Source: Thalassotalea_B piscium_A (GTDB lineage: Bacteria > Pseudomonadota > Gammaproteobacteria > Enterobacterales > Alteromonadaceae). Taken from it: a DNA stretch of 64,000 nt. Location: assembly GCA_049347715.1 (NCBI GenBank), contig CP186339.1, forward strand, positions 124,001-188,000, given 5' to 3'. Both the position numbers and the translations under genes were made by a program. Under the pieces are notes generated by a model. That model was given only the letters and a program-made list of their open reading frames with translations. It was not told the DNA's origin and did not search any database. Positions 42,999-52,190 of this stretch are shown here, piece after piece (the first letter of the stretch is position 1; every line of letters begins with the position of its first letter).

Positions 42999-43796
42999 AT
43001 GAAAATTAACACCTCTTTTTATCTTTTGTTATTGCTTACTCTTATAGGTTTTTTACCTCTTGGATATGGAGAAGAAGCACCATTAAGTTACGAAGAGGAG
43101 AGTACTAAAGAGCCTGATCATTTAGTTAAATTTAAAACACAAGATGAGTTGTTATTAGCAGGTTACTATTTTTCAGGGGCAAAGGAAGGGTCAGGCGTTT
43201 TACTTTTACATGATTGTGCTCATGATGGAGCAAGCTACGAGCCATTAGCGAAAGCTTTATCTGCATTAGGTATGCATGCGTTATCTTTAGATTTACGCGG
43301 CTATGGCTATAGCGCAAGTGTTATTTATTCCCACGACATTATTAAAAAAACCTCAAAAAATTTAACTATGTATCAAAGTGAGATGGAGCGTATCACCTCT
43401 TTTTGGGAAAGTGATTTAGTGGCAGCTTATACTTATCTGCAAAATAAAATTGGTAAAGGTCAGCCTATCTCGGTGATTTCAACCGGCTGTACAGCTCCGC
43501 AGGCAGTATATTTAGCTGAAAAACGACGCGTTAGTAGTTTTGTTATGATCACCCCAACCTTTACTTATATGGATAAAGAAAAATACAAAAATTTAATTGA
43601 TATTCCTGTGTATTTTCTTAGTTCAGTTCATCATGCCAATTCATACCAAATTGCAAAAGAGTTATTTGAATGGAACGGTGACCCTCACTCAACTATACAA
43701 ACCTTGAAGGGTAATCGGTTTGGACACAATCTCTTTTATAATAATTCTTATCTGATTAACAATATTTCGACTTGGTTAAATGAATCATTAAAATAG
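42999..43796 (+). CDS. Exported alpha/beta-hydrolase-fold protein with odd active site
   Basis: A 265-residue precursor with a signal peptide (MKINTSFYLLLLLTLIGFLP, ending LGYG). The hydrolase fold is visible (GVLLLHDCAHDGASYEPLAK; ALSLDLRGYGYSA), but the nucleophile elbow reads STGCTAPQ with no GxSxG; a Cys stands at the nucleophile position. No clear acid follows the strand VYFLSSVHH, while His is present in RFGHNLFY. It may have a Cys nucleophile as in dienelactone hydrolase, or be inactive. The ribosome site is poor, and a 29-codon frame ends across its ATG. Confidence 0.75.
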   Translation: MKINTSFYLLLLLTLIGFLPLGYGEEAPLSYEEESTKEPDHLVKFKTQDELLLAGYYFSGAKEGSGVLLLHDCAHDGASYEPLAKALSALGMHALSLDLRGYGYSASVIYSHDIIKKTSKNLTMYQSEMERITSFWESDLVAAYTYLQNKIGKGQPISVISTGCTAPQAVYLAEKRRVSSFVMITPTFTYMDKEKYKNLIDIPVYFLSSVHHANSYQIAKELFEWNGDPHSTIQTLKGNRFGHNLFYNNSYLINNISTWLNESLK

Positions 43797-43850
43797 CGCC
43801 ATATTTGTTGTCTTTCGAGATTAGAATGTCATTAATCAGGAAGAGTGGAC

Positions 43851-43937
43851 ATGAATGATTACACTATTATTTTTAACTTAACCACTTTTCTAACTGCGTT
43901 GTCATTATTATTCGCGTACAATATCGCCAATTTTTGA
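43851..43937 (+). CDS. Possible 28-residue membrane peptide
   Basis: A short frame (MNDYTIIFNLTTFLTALSLL then FAYNIANF, stop) begins six bases after AGGAAGAG, a good ribosome site. The peptide would be almost entirely one membrane helix with short polar ends, like known bacterial small membrane proteins. It lies between the odd hydrolase and kbl. There is no homology evidence; the call rests on the ribosome site and the hydrophobic profile. Confidence 0.4.
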   Translation: MNDYTIIFNLTTFLTALSLLFAYNIANF

Positions 43938-43972
43938 CCTTGAAATAAAACTATTAATTGATTGAGGCGCTT

Positions 43973-45178
43973 ATGTCATCGAACAGCACACCTAATTTTT
44001 ATACATATTTAAATAATGAACTTGAACAAGTAAAACAAGATGGCTTATACAAAGCTGAACGTATTATTACTACTGCTCAACAAGCTCAAATCGCTGTTAC
44101 AACAGGCGAACAAGTAGTAAATTTTTGCGCTAATAATTACCTTGGTTTAGCTAATCACCCTGCCTTGATCGAAGCGGCTAAAGAGGGGCTTGATGAACAT
44201 GGTTTTGGTATGGCATCTGTACGTTTTATCTGTGGAACACAAGATATACACAAAACACTTGAACAGAAATTAAGTGAGTTTTTGGGTATGGAAGATACCA
44301 TTTTATATTCGTCATGCTTTGATGCTAATGCAGGGTTATTTGAAACTTTATTAGGACCTGAAGATGCGATAATCAGTGATGCGTTAAATCATGCGTCAAT
44401 AATAGATGGTGTTCGTTTATGTAAAGCTAAACGTTTTCGTTATGCGAATAATAATATGGCTGAATTAGAATCACGTTTACAAGAAGCAAACGACGCCGGA
44501 GCAAGATTTAAATTGATTGCAACGGATGGTGTTTTTTCTATGGACGGGGTGATTGCTAATTTATCAGCTGTGTGCGACTTAGCTGATAAATATGGCGCTT
44601 TAGTGATGGTTGATGATTCACATGCTGTTGGTTTTGTTGGTGACAAAGGCCGTGGTAGTCATGAATATTGTCAGGTGATGGGACGTGTCGATATCCTTAC
44701 TGGTACCTTAGGTAAAGCAATGGGGGGAGCCTCGGGTGGTTATACCTCAGGCAAGAAAGAAGTGATTAACTGGTTACGCCAACGTTCACGCCCCTATTTG
44801 TTTTCCAATTCATTAGCTCCTGCTATTGTTAATGCATCAATAAAAGTACTTGAATTATTAGCCGATGGCGATGAATTACGCAAAACATTAAAAGATAATG
44901 CTCAGTATTTTAGAACAAAAATGGAAGCGGCTGGTTTTACTTGTGCTGGCGCTGATCATGCCATAGTGCCTGTTATGTTAGGTGATGCTAAAGTGGCGAG
45001 TGACATGTCCAACCGTCTGTTACAAGAAGGTATCTATGTTATTGGCTTTTCTTTCCCTGTAGTGCCCAAAGGTCAGGCGCGTATTCGTACTCAAATTTCT
45101 GCTGCACACAGTAAAGCTCAATTAGACAAAGCCATTGATGCGTTTATTCGTATTGGTAAAGAAATGGCTGTGATTTAA
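43973..45178 (+). CDS. kbl: 2-amino-3-ketobutyrate coenzyme A ligase (glycine C-acetyltransferase)
   Basis: A 401-residue PLP enzyme. It splits 2-amino-3-oxobutyrate with CoA to glycine and acetyl-CoA, the second step of threonine catabolism. The ATG at 43973 follows TTGAGG(CGC). Motifs: NFCANNYLGLANHP, DALNHASIIDGVRLCKAKRF, DDSHAVGFVGDKGRGSHEYC and the PLP Lys in LTGTLGKAMGGASGGY. It forms an operon with tdh nine bases downstream; the product acetyl-CoA joins acetate metabolism. Confidence 0.98.
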   Translation: MSSNSTPNFYTYLNNELEQVKQDGLYKAERIITTAQQAQIAVTTGEQVVNFCANNYLGLANHPALIEAAKEGLDEHGFGMASVRFICGTQDIHKTLEQKLSEFLGMEDTILYSSCFDANAGLFETLLGPEDAIISDALNHASIIDGVRLCKAKRFRYANNNMAELESRLQEANDAGARFKLIATDGVFSMDGVIANLSAVCDLADKYGALVMVDDSHAVGFVGDKGRGSHEYCQVMGRVDILTGTLGKAMGGASGGYTSGKKEVINWLRQRSRPYLFSNSLAPAIVNASIKVLELLADGDELRKTLKDNAQYFRTKMEAAGFTCAGADHAIVPVMLGDAKVASDMSNRLLQEGIYVIGFSFPVVPKGQARIRTQISAAHSKAQLDKAIDAFIRIGKEMAVI

Positions 45179-45187
45179 GGAATGAAA

Positions 45188-46216
45188 ATGAAATCTTTAG
45201 CTAAGTTAAAAGCAGAACCAGGAATTTGGATGACGGAAACGGCAAAGCCGGAAATGGGTCACAATGATTTACTGATTAAAATAAAAAAAACCGCTATTTG
45301 TGGGACAGATATCCATATTTATAACTGGGATGAGTGGTCACAAAAAACCATACCTGTGCCTATGGTTGTGGGACATGAATATGCAGGCGAAGTGGTAGGT
45401 ATAGGACAAGAAGTCAAAGGTTTTTCATTAGGAGACCGTGTTTCTGGTGAAGGCCACATTACTTGTGGACATTGTCGAAACTGTCGAGGCGGTCGCACGC
45501 ATTTATGCCGCAATACTGTAGGCGTAGGTGTTGATAGAGCAGGGGCATTTGCTGAATATCTGGTTATTCCTGCATATAATGCTTTTAAACTTCCTGAGGA
45601 AGTGTCAGATGATTTAGCTGCTATTTTTGACCCTTTTGGCAATGCAGTTCATACAGCATTATCTTTTGATTTAGTGGGTGAAGATGTATTGATCACAGGT
45701 GCCGGCCCTATTGGTATTATGGCAGCGGCAGTCGCGAAACATGTTGGTGCGCGCCATGTGGTGATTACTGATATTAATGAATACCGATTAGATTTAGCTA
45801 GAAAAATGGGGGCAACCCGTGCCGTTAATGTAAGTAAAGATAAACTGTCTGATGTCATGCTTGAACTCGGTATGACTGAAGGTTTTGATGTAGGCCTTGA
45901 AATGTCAGGAATTCCAGTAGCGTTCACTGATATGTTAAGTAATATGAATAACGGCGGTAAAATTGCTATGTTAGGTATTCCGGGAAAAGACATGGCGATT
46001 GATTGGAGCCAAATTATATTTAAAGGTCTGACGATTAAAGGTATTTATGGCCGTGAAATGTTTGAAACTTGGTACAAAATGGCAAGTTTAATTCAGTCAG
46101 GGTTAGATTTGTCTCCGATGATAACGCATCATTTTTCGGTAGATGAATTTCAACAAGGCTTTGATATTATGCGCTCTGGACAATCAGGTAAAGTAATCTT
46201 GAACTGGGAAAACTAA
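45188..46216 (+). CDS. tdh: L-threonine 3-dehydrogenase
   Basis: A 342-residue zinc-dependent medium-chain dehydrogenase that oxidises threonine to 2-amino-3-oxobutyrate, the substrate of kbl. The ATG at 45188 is chosen because AAGGA lies six bases before it; ATG at 45182 is too close to that site. Motifs: CGTDIHIYNWDEW (catalytic zinc Cys), GHEYAGEVVG, CGHCRNCRGGRTHLC (structural zinc) and GAGPIGIMAAAVAKHVGA (NAD-binding). It overlaps glpE by one base. Confidence 0.98.
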   Translation: MKSLAKLKAEPGIWMTETAKPEMGHNDLLIKIKKTAICGTDIHIYNWDEWSQKTIPVPMVVGHEYAGEVVGIGQEVKGFSLGDRVSGEGHITCGHCRNCRGGRTHLCRNTVGVGVDRAGAFAEYLVIPAYNAFKLPEEVSDDLAAIFDPFGNAVHTALSFDLVGEDVLITGAGPIGIMAAAVAKHVGARHVVITDINEYRLDLARKMGATRAVNVSKDKLSDVMLELGMTEGFDVGLEMSGIPVAFTDMLSNMNNGGKIAMLGIPGKDMAIDWSQIIFKGLTIKGIYGREMFETWYKMASLIQSGLDLSPMITHHFSVDEFQQGFDIMRSGQSGKVILNWEN

Positions 46217-46542
46217 TGACTAGTGAAACATTTAAACATTTACAGTGTAATGAACTGGAACAAGGGCTAGAAAAGGGCGATTATGTTGTTGTTGATATTC
46301 GTGATCAGGCTTCTTTTCAACAGAGTCATATTCCTGGGGCAATACATCTTACCAACGAATCATTACCTGATTTTTTAAGAGATGCTGACTTTGATACACC
46401 AACAGTAGTTTGTTGCTATCACGGTATTTCAAGTCAGCAAGCTGCGCAATTTCTCTTTAGCCAGGACTTTACTGAAGTTTATTCTCTTGACGGTGGATTC
46501 TCTCAGTGGGCATTGTTGTATCCGGAGAAAATTGAGAATTAA
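46216..46542 (+). CDS. glpE: Thiosulfate sulfurtransferase GlpE
   Basis: A 108-residue single-domain rhodanese. The active-site loop is CCYHGISSQQAA with the catalytic Cys second in the CC pair, and the N-terminal VVDIRDQASFQQSHIPGAIH is standard. It transfers sulfane sulfur to thiol or cyanide acceptors in the cytoplasm. Start and stop overlap tdh and glpG by one base each (TAATG), so the four genes kbl-tdh-glpE-glpG are probably one operon. Confidence 0.96.
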   Translation: MTSETFKHLQCNELEQGLEKGDYVVVDIRDQASFQQSHIPGAIHLTNESLPDFLRDADFDTPTVVCCYHGISSQQAAQFLFSQDFTEVYSLDGGFSQWALLYPEKIEN

Positions 46543-47393
46543 TGGACGCTAAAATACTGCAACCTCTTGTTGAAGTAGGGCAGCATAGTATTGCCCTACT
46601 TTTTTGTAATTATTTAATTAGCCAATCAATAATCGCTGAAGTAAAAGCGATTGATGGTAAATTTATTGTGCTAGTCGACGCTGATTATTTACCACAATCT
46701 AAATCGTTATTCGAAGAGTTTATTCAACAGCCTCATCATCCTAAATATCAGCAAGCAGCATGGGATAATGCTCAGGTGACTGACGTCCAAGGAAGTGGAG
46801 CCACTACGAGTATCGTTCAACAATTTTTAAATCATGCTGGTATTTTTACTTTAATAATCTTTGTTGTTTGTTGGCTAGTTTTTGTTTTAAGTATTTTAGG
46901 TTGGCATACCACTGTTTTTCAATGGCTCCATTTTTATTCAACAACAAGTTTAGATGCTGTATTAACGGAACCTTGGCGCTTAATTGGTCCGGCGGTATTC
47001 CATTTTTCATGGTTACATATTGTGTTTAATACCATGTGGTGGTGGCAACTGGGAGGAAGCGTAGAAAAGACCTTTGGAAAAGGCGAGTTGATCCAATTAT
47101 TTTTGCTGTCAGCCATTATTTCTAATATTGGGCAGTATATTGTTTCAGGTCCAAATTTTGGCGGATTATCTGGTGTTGTCTATGCTTTAGTTGGTTATGT
47201 TTGGTGGGCCGGGTGGCTGGCTCCTGAAAAAGGCCTGTCTTTATCTAAGTCTATTATCGGATTTTTACTTATTTGGTTATTATTAGGTTATACCGATTTT
47301 ATGCCAGTTAACATGGCTAATACCGCGCATCTATTGGGGCTTGTTGTTGGGTGTTTCTTAGCGTGGTGGCGATTTAAAGTAAAAGCTAAATAG
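46542..47393 (+). CDS. glpG: Rhomboid intramembrane serine protease GlpG
   Basis: A 283-residue protein with a cytoplasmic N-terminal domain (about 1-85) and six membrane helices. The catalytic Ser is in GGLSGVVYALVGYVWW and the His in NTAHLLGLVVG; the L1 loop has WRLIGPAVFHFSWLHIVFNT. It cleaves membrane protein segments within the inner membrane. A strong hairpin terminator follows. Confidence 0.97.
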   Translation: MDAKILQPLVEVGQHSIALLFCNYLISQSIIAEVKAIDGKFIVLVDADYLPQSKSLFEEFIQQPHHPKYQQAAWDNAQVTDVQGSGATTSIVQQFLNHAGIFTLIIFVVCWLVFVLSILGWHTTVFQWLHFYSTTSLDAVLTEPWRLIGPAVFHFSWLHIVFNTMWWWQLGGSVEKTFGKGELIQLFLLSAIISNIGQYIVSGPNFGGLSGVVYALVGYVWWAGWLAPEKGLSLSKSIIGFLLIWLLLGYTDFMPVNMANTAHLLGLVVGCFLAWWRFKVKAK

Positions 47394-47402
47394 CATCTTA
47401 AG

Positions 47403-47435
47403 GCGAATTATTCTAATGCGTGTAGAATAATTCGC
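47403..47435. terminator. 13-bp hairpin between glpG and the FliL-like gene
   Basis: GCGAATTATTCTA (47403-47415) pairs perfectly with TAGAATAATTCGC (47423-47435) over a 7-base loop. It sits ten bases from both stop codons of convergent genes and probably ends both transcripts. Confidence 0.8.
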
Positions 47436-47444
47436 TTATCAAGG

Positions 47445-47834
47445 TTAGTTATCTAACCATTGGGTAAACAACAATTTTTTAATTAATGAGTGCCCTGTTT
47501 CTTTTTTAAGGAGGCTTTTAACTTTCTCTTCACAAAGCTTTTGAATCTCAAAACGACCATTAATTGATTTTATTTTGGCTTCAGGTTGCTGACCAATAAT
47601 ATTAATAATGGCATCTCTTAAAAGTGGAGCATGATGTTCGACAACTTCATAATTAGATGAATCTTCAATCATGAGTTCTACTGTAAGTCTGACATATCCC
47701 ATCTTTTTCTTAACAGCCACATAATTAGTGACAATTTCTGGCTCAAAACCAAAATAAACATAATCAGACGCATGAGAAGTTGTTGAAATAATCAACATCA
47801 TGAAAGAGGAAAACAATAGGAAAAGTTTTTTCAT
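47445..47834 (-). CDS. FliL-like exported protein
   Basis: A 129-residue protein with an N-terminal signal (MKKLFLLFSSFMMLIISTTS, ending HAS) and a FliL-type domain (YVAVKKKMGYVRLTVELMIE; VEHHAPLLRDAIINIIGQQP; QKLCEEKVKSLLKKETG). FliL proteins support the flagellar motor from the inner membrane, but here the signal looks cleavable and no flagellar gene is near. A second, non-flagellar FliL homologue at this locus is my reading. Convergent with glpG. Confidence 0.78.
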   Translation of the reverse strand: MKKLFLLFSSFMMLIISTTSHASDYVYFGFEPEIVTNYVAVKKKMGYVRLTVELMIEDSSNYEVVEHHAPLLRDAIINIIGQQPEAKIKSINGRFEIQKLCEEKVKSLLKKETGHSLIKKLLFTQWLDN

Positions 47835-48007
47835 CGGCTCAATTTAAAGGGCTATTAATCATTATATTCATAATAACCTGAAATTGAAATAATGCGAAAT
47901 TTATCATGTGAAACTTTACCGGCTTTCTGTTTATCACCATTAATTTACATTAAATAAATGTTTGATACGTTTATCTGTTGGTGAAAAGAGCAATTAATAA
48001 CGTCACT

Positions 48008-48016
48008 TGATATAAT
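48008..48016 (+). promoter_or_regulatory. Extended -10 promoter for ubiC
   Basis: TTGATATAAT holds TG-N-TATAAT (TATAAT at 48011-48016), an extended -10 that needs little -35 sequence. It overlaps an ATG at 48015, which argues for the later start of ubiC at 48051. Confidence 0.55.
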
Positions 48017-48050
48017 GCCGTCATTGTTTATTAAGTATTATCATCATTTT

Positions 48051-48605
48051 ATGTTTCCTGTTAATTTACAAACGCAGTGGTATAACGCTGATTTTTTTGC
48101 ACTTGATGAAAATTTGTCAAATTGGTTGCTTGATGAAAACTCACTGACTGCGCGGCTAAAAAAATGCTGTCAACAATTTCGCGTGCAATTACTTGGGCAA
48201 CAAATAGAGCCCTGTCATCCCAAAGAAGCAAACCAAGATATCAAGGCGGGCGAGAAGGTATTGGTCCGTGAAGTGTTACTTTTATGTGATGATAAACCGC
48301 ACGTTTTTGCTCGTACATTAATACCATTACGCTCTTTAACTGGAGTTGATAGTCAATTGGCTGATCTAGGAGAGCAATCATTAGGGCAGTTTTTATTCAA
48401 TCAGCCTCAATTATGTCGTAAAGATATCGAAATTTCGATGTTTGATAAGCACAGTCCCGTTTATTCTCTTGTTTTAGCATATCAATTGCCTGATAAAAAA
48501 GAGCTATGGGGGAGACGTTCAGTGTTTATGTTAGGGGAGAAACCATTAATGGTAGCGGAAGTCTTTTTACCTGGTGCTTATGCTTATAATGAAGAGAAGA
48601 AATAA
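48051..48605 (+). CDS. ubiC: Chorismate lyase
   Basis: A 184-residue cytoplasmic enzyme that turns chorismate into 4-hydroxybenzoate and pyruvate, the first committed step of ubiquinone synthesis. Motifs VLVREVLLLCDDKPHVFART and the product-binding WGRRSVFMLGEKPLMVAEVF are clear (Arg and Glu ligands). ATG 48051 is preferred to 48015, which overlaps the -10 element; neither has a good ribosome site. Its stop overlaps ubiA by one base. Confidence 0.93.
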   Translation: MFPVNLQTQWYNADFFALDENLSNWLLDENSLTARLKKCCQQFRVQLLGQQIEPCHPKEANQDIKAGEKVLVREVLLLCDDKPHVFARTLIPLRSLTGVDSQLADLGEQSLGQFLFNQPQLCRKDIEISMFDKHSPVYSLVLAYQLPDKKELWGRRSVFMLGEKPLMVAEVFLPGAYAYNEEKK

Positions 48606-49465
48606 TGACATTGTTTGGAATGAAGTGGCAGGCGATTAAGCAAATAACGCGTTTAGATAAGCCGATAGGTACTTATTTATTACTTTGGCCTACCTACTGG
48701 GGGCTTTGGGTTGCATCAGATGGTTTTCCAAGTTTTAAACTCTTGATCGTATTTTCACTTGGCGTACTCATAATGCGTAGTGCTGGCTGTGTGATCAATG
48801 ATTATGCAGACAGAGAAGTTGACGGAAAAGTAAAACGTACTGAGCAAAGACCTTTAGTGAGTGGGCAAATGACCCCTCAACAAGCTCTGAGTCTATTTGG
48901 TTTCTTAATTGGTAGTGCTTTTGCCTTAGTGATGACCTTGTCCTGGTATACCATTTTCTTTTCCTTGGGGGCATTAGCCTTAGCCGCTATTTATCCTTTT
49001 ATGAAGCGTTATACTCATTACCCTCAAGTGGTATTAGGAGCGGCTTTTAGTTGGGGTATAGTAATGGCCTTTGCTGAGCAGCAGGGTGAGGTACCTCTTG
49101 AAGCCTGGTTACTATTTTTCGCAAATGTTATATGGACCGTGGCTTACGATACTATTTATGCCATGGTTGATCGTGATGATGATGTAAATATCGGAGTGAA
49201 ATCTACAGCCATTATTTTCGGCGAGCACGATAAGCGAGTGGTTGGCTTTTTACAACTATTAACCTTAGGCTTGTTATTTACTGTCGGTGATTTAATGGCC
49301 TTTGGTTGGCCTTTTCAGTTGAGTTTAGTTATCGCGGCAGGCTTTTTTTGTTATCAACAGATGTTGATTGTTAACAGAGAAAGGGATGCCTGTTTCCGTG
49401 CGTTTTTAAATAACCATTGGGTTGGGCTTTTTGTTTTCTTTGGAATTTGGGTGGAATATTTATAA
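48605..49465 (+). CDS. ubiA: 4-hydroxybenzoate polyprenyltransferase
   Basis: A 286-residue integral membrane prenyltransferase with about eight or nine helices. The two Asp-rich motifs are NDYADREVDGKVKRT and YDTIYAMVDRDDD, which bind the prenyl diphosphate via magnesium. It joins octaprenyl diphosphate to 4-hydroxybenzoate from UbiC. It forms an operon with ubiC. Confidence 0.97.
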   Translation: MTLFGMKWQAIKQITRLDKPIGTYLLLWPTYWGLWVASDGFPSFKLLIVFSLGVLIMRSAGCVINDYADREVDGKVKRTEQRPLVSGQMTPQQALSLFGFLIGSAFALVMTLSWYTIFFSLGALALAAIYPFMKRYTHYPQVVLGAAFSWGIVMAFAEQQGEVPLEAWLLFFANVIWTVAYDTIYAMVDRDDDVNIGVKSTAIIFGEHDKRVVGFLQLLTLGLLFTVGDLMAFGWPFQLSLVIAAGFFCYQQMLIVNRERDACFRAFLNNHWVGLFVFFGIWVEYL

Positions 49466-49494
49466 TACCAAGCGGCTTTTACACTGCTTGGTAT
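49465..49494 (+). terminator. Hairpin after ubiA
   Basis: ATACCAAGC (49465-49473) pairs with GCTTGGTAT (49486-49494) over a 12-base loop; only a short T-rich sequence follows. A related ATACCAAG half occurs at about 52091 before the NYN gene. Confidence 0.6.
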
Positions 49495-49526
49495 TCTCAC
49501 TTTAGTCAACGGGGTATTGCTAGAAC

Positions 49527-51968
49527 CTATCGAGCAATACTTTGTAATACACTAATATCAATTAAATTGGCTGTTGAACGTTTAAGCGCATCTAAGGTGC
49601 TGTTAGCAATCAACTTCCCATCTTCATCAATACCAATAAACGCTTGTTGCCTCATTGTTTGGATTAAAACCGATTGAGCTTTTTTATCAATAAACTCTGG
49701 TGCATTAATATTATTGAGTACCGATAGACGTTTAGCGATTGAAACCACTTTATCCTCTAGTTCAGATTTATTGGTAGGAGCAAGACGTTTAACTAACGAG
49801 CAAATAATAAGGATACGTTGTAGTGACTCATCTGCGCATTCACTTAATAGGGCCAGGCTTGCCATATTATCTTCATTATTAATAATCGACCAAAACCCCG
49901 CTTTAGAGTCTTTAACTATATGCAACTCTTTCAGCCCAAGTAATACCTGGTTAATTTGTTGATGAATAACGTCTTCAGTTTGCCATAAAAAGAGATCATT
50001 TTTTAAAACATTGATAAAGCGGTTCACTTCTAAACATATAGTGTCTTCGCTGATTTTAGCGTTACGTTGCAGTAAGCGACATACCAAGGCCGGTAGCATA
50101 AAGGTATGGAGAATATTATTACGATAATAACGCATTTCTAAGATGGCAGATTCAGAAAGTGAAATAATCTCACCAAAACTATCTTGATTAATATCTACTT
50201 TATTTAAAGCGATAACGTCAGCTAATAATGAAGTACCACTGCATGAAGGAATTGTTAATTGGTCACTATAGGGAGCAAGCTTTTGGATAGCTAAAAAGAA
50301 GTCCAATTGCGTTTCTAATTCACAACGAGACATTGCCTTATTCTCAGTGGCATGAAGTATTAATGCCACCAAAGAGACACCATTTAAGGCAGCACATTTA
50401 TTAATTGCCACCATGACTTGATCGGCTAATAAATTAACTTTTGGTGTGAGCCAACTGGGTTTTTGAGGGTCAATAGGATCAATGTCATTTTTCCACTCAG
50501 GGACATTATTATTAAGGAATTGATTAATATTAATGGGTTCACCAAAATTTACATAACCTTTACCATAGTTTCGTAAATTTTTAATTGCTTTAAACACACT
50601 GAAGATTGACTCGTTTTTCTTTTTACTTCCGCTTAACTCTTTGTGATAAGTCCCCACTTCCATAACATGTTCATATCCCAAATATACTGGCACTAGAGTG
50701 AGCGGTCGGTCTATGCCACGAAGTAAGCTTTGTATGCTCATTGCCAACATACCTGTTTTTGGCGTTAATAATTTACCGGTACGGCTACGTCCACCTTCAG
50801 AATAAAATTTGACTGAATAACCTTTTTCAAAAAGCAATCCTAAGTATTCTCGAAAAATGGTGGAATATAAACGATTGCCACGAAAACTTCGGCGAATAAA
50901 AAAGGCACCGGCTTTTCTAAATATTGGCCCCGCAGGCCAAAAATTGAGGTTAATACCCGCAGCGATACGTGGCGTTACTAACCCTTGTTGGTAAATAATA
51001 TAAGTTAATAACAAGTAATCCATATGGCTACGATGGCAAGGAACATAAATAATTTCATGTCCGTCATCAGCTAAGTTTCGTAGCGTTTTGGCGTTACTAA
51101 CTTCAATACCGTTATAAATTCTATACCATAGCCAATGTAAAATGCGCTCGCCGACACGTATCATCGACTCTCGATAATCACCGGCAATTTCATCCATAAT
51201 TGAAAGAGCTTGTTTTCTCACTTTTGCTAATTTGTCTTTATCGCCTTGAGATTCATCTTCAAGTAATTTTTTGATGGAAGGATTAGCTAACAAGGTTTTA
51301 AACATTTGTTGACGATGCATTAATCGAGGGCCGGTCGCTGCGATTGTTTGGCGATAAAAGTGAAAACGAGCCACACGCAACAGTTTTTTAGAGGTTTTAG
51401 TACTAACGCCATATTTATCAGCCATATAACGAAAAGAAACACCTTCGCTAAAACGAACCATAGTATTGCGACCTAAAAAAAGCACAATAAATAGTTTTCT
51501 TAACCAGGTTGGAGATTCTTGGTCAGCTAAGATAGTTCCGACGTTAGCATTGCGTTTTTCTTTATTGGCTTTTCTTCCCCAAACAATATTCACAGGAATT
51601 AATTGCGCATTAATTTCAGGATCGAGTTGATGCTGATTGAGTATTTCGGTTCCCTCTTTAATGGCATGGGTTTGTCTCGCTTTTCGCCATTTAAAAAGTG
51701 GTGTCGGTTTTTCTAAACACAAAGTGCGATTAAAATCTTTTCCATTTATTTTTACTTGTGCGAGAGGATCAGGAAGCTTTAATGTTTTACATGCTTTTTG
51801 TAAGGATAATAAATCACTGGCAGAGTGGTTTCTTAAAATATAAAAAATGGGGCTTTTTTGAGAATGGTTTTCGGTATTTAGATGTTCATCAATCACAATT
51901 CGGCATTTAACTAAATAACGAATAGGGAGTATTAGCAAAAAATAAAAAAGTTTTCTCAAAGGTAACAT
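49527..51968 (-). CDS. plsB: Glycerol-3-phosphate 1-O-acyltransferase
   Basis: An 813-residue inner-membrane enzyme that starts phospholipid synthesis by acylating glycerol-3-phosphate. The acyltransferase blocks are intact: HX4D in CHRSHMDYLLLTYI, GAFFIRRSFRGNRLYSTIFR, the SEGGRSRTGKLL block and PVYLGYEHVMEVGTY. The length matches E. coli PlsB (about 807). It is divergent from the NYN gene and convergent with ubiA. Confidence 0.97.
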   Translation of the reverse strand: MLPLRKLFYFLLILPIRYLVKCRIVIDEHLNTENHSQKSPIFYILRNHSASDLLSLQKACKTLKLPDPLAQVKINGKDFNRTLCLEKPTPLFKWRKARQTHAIKEGTEILNQHQLDPEINAQLIPVNIVWGRKANKEKRNANVGTILADQESPTWLRKLFIVLFLGRNTMVRFSEGVSFRYMADKYGVSTKTSKKLLRVARFHFYRQTIAATGPRLMHRQQMFKTLLANPSIKKLLEDESQGDKDKLAKVRKQALSIMDEIAGDYRESMIRVGERILHWLWYRIYNGIEVSNAKTLRNLADDGHEIIYVPCHRSHMDYLLLTYIIYQQGLVTPRIAAGINLNFWPAGPIFRKAGAFFIRRSFRGNRLYSTIFREYLGLLFEKGYSVKFYSEGGRSRTGKLLTPKTGMLAMSIQSLLRGIDRPLTLVPVYLGYEHVMEVGTYHKELSGSKKKNESIFSVFKAIKNLRNYGKGYVNFGEPININQFLNNNVPEWKNDIDPIDPQKPSWLTPKVNLLADQVMVAINKCAALNGVSLVALILHATENKAMSRCELETQLDFFLAIQKLAPYSDQLTIPSCSGTSLLADVIALNKVDINQDSFGEIISLSESAILEMRYYRNNILHTFMLPALVCRLLQRNAKISEDTICLEVNRFINVLKNDLFLWQTEDVIHQQINQVLLGLKELHIVKDSKAGFWSIINNEDNMASLALLSECADESLQRILIICSLVKRLAPTNKSELEDKVVSIAKRLSVLNNINAPEFIDKKAQSVLIQTMRQQAFIGIDEDGKLIANSTLDALKRSTANLIDISVLQSIAR

Positions 51969-52190
51969 CTTGTGTGCTCAGTATTATCAGGATATTAAAG
52001 TGCAGTTATTAAATATTTTTCCCACATTTAATATGCCTTTAGTTTAGTATTATTTTTATTATCACTATTTTACTCTGACCGGAAGATAATACCAAGGGGC
52101 TTAATGAATAACTCGCATAAGAGTAAGGGGATTGAACTAAAACGTGCTATCTTTAGCTGTGTTTTCTAACTTTATATTGAATGACTATCC

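Noticed and set aside
49465..52098. ATACCAAG sequences at 49465 and about 52091 as a dispersed REP-like repeat family
   Set aside because: Only two short matches, and the first is accounted for by a hairpin terminator; too little to call a repeat family from one window.
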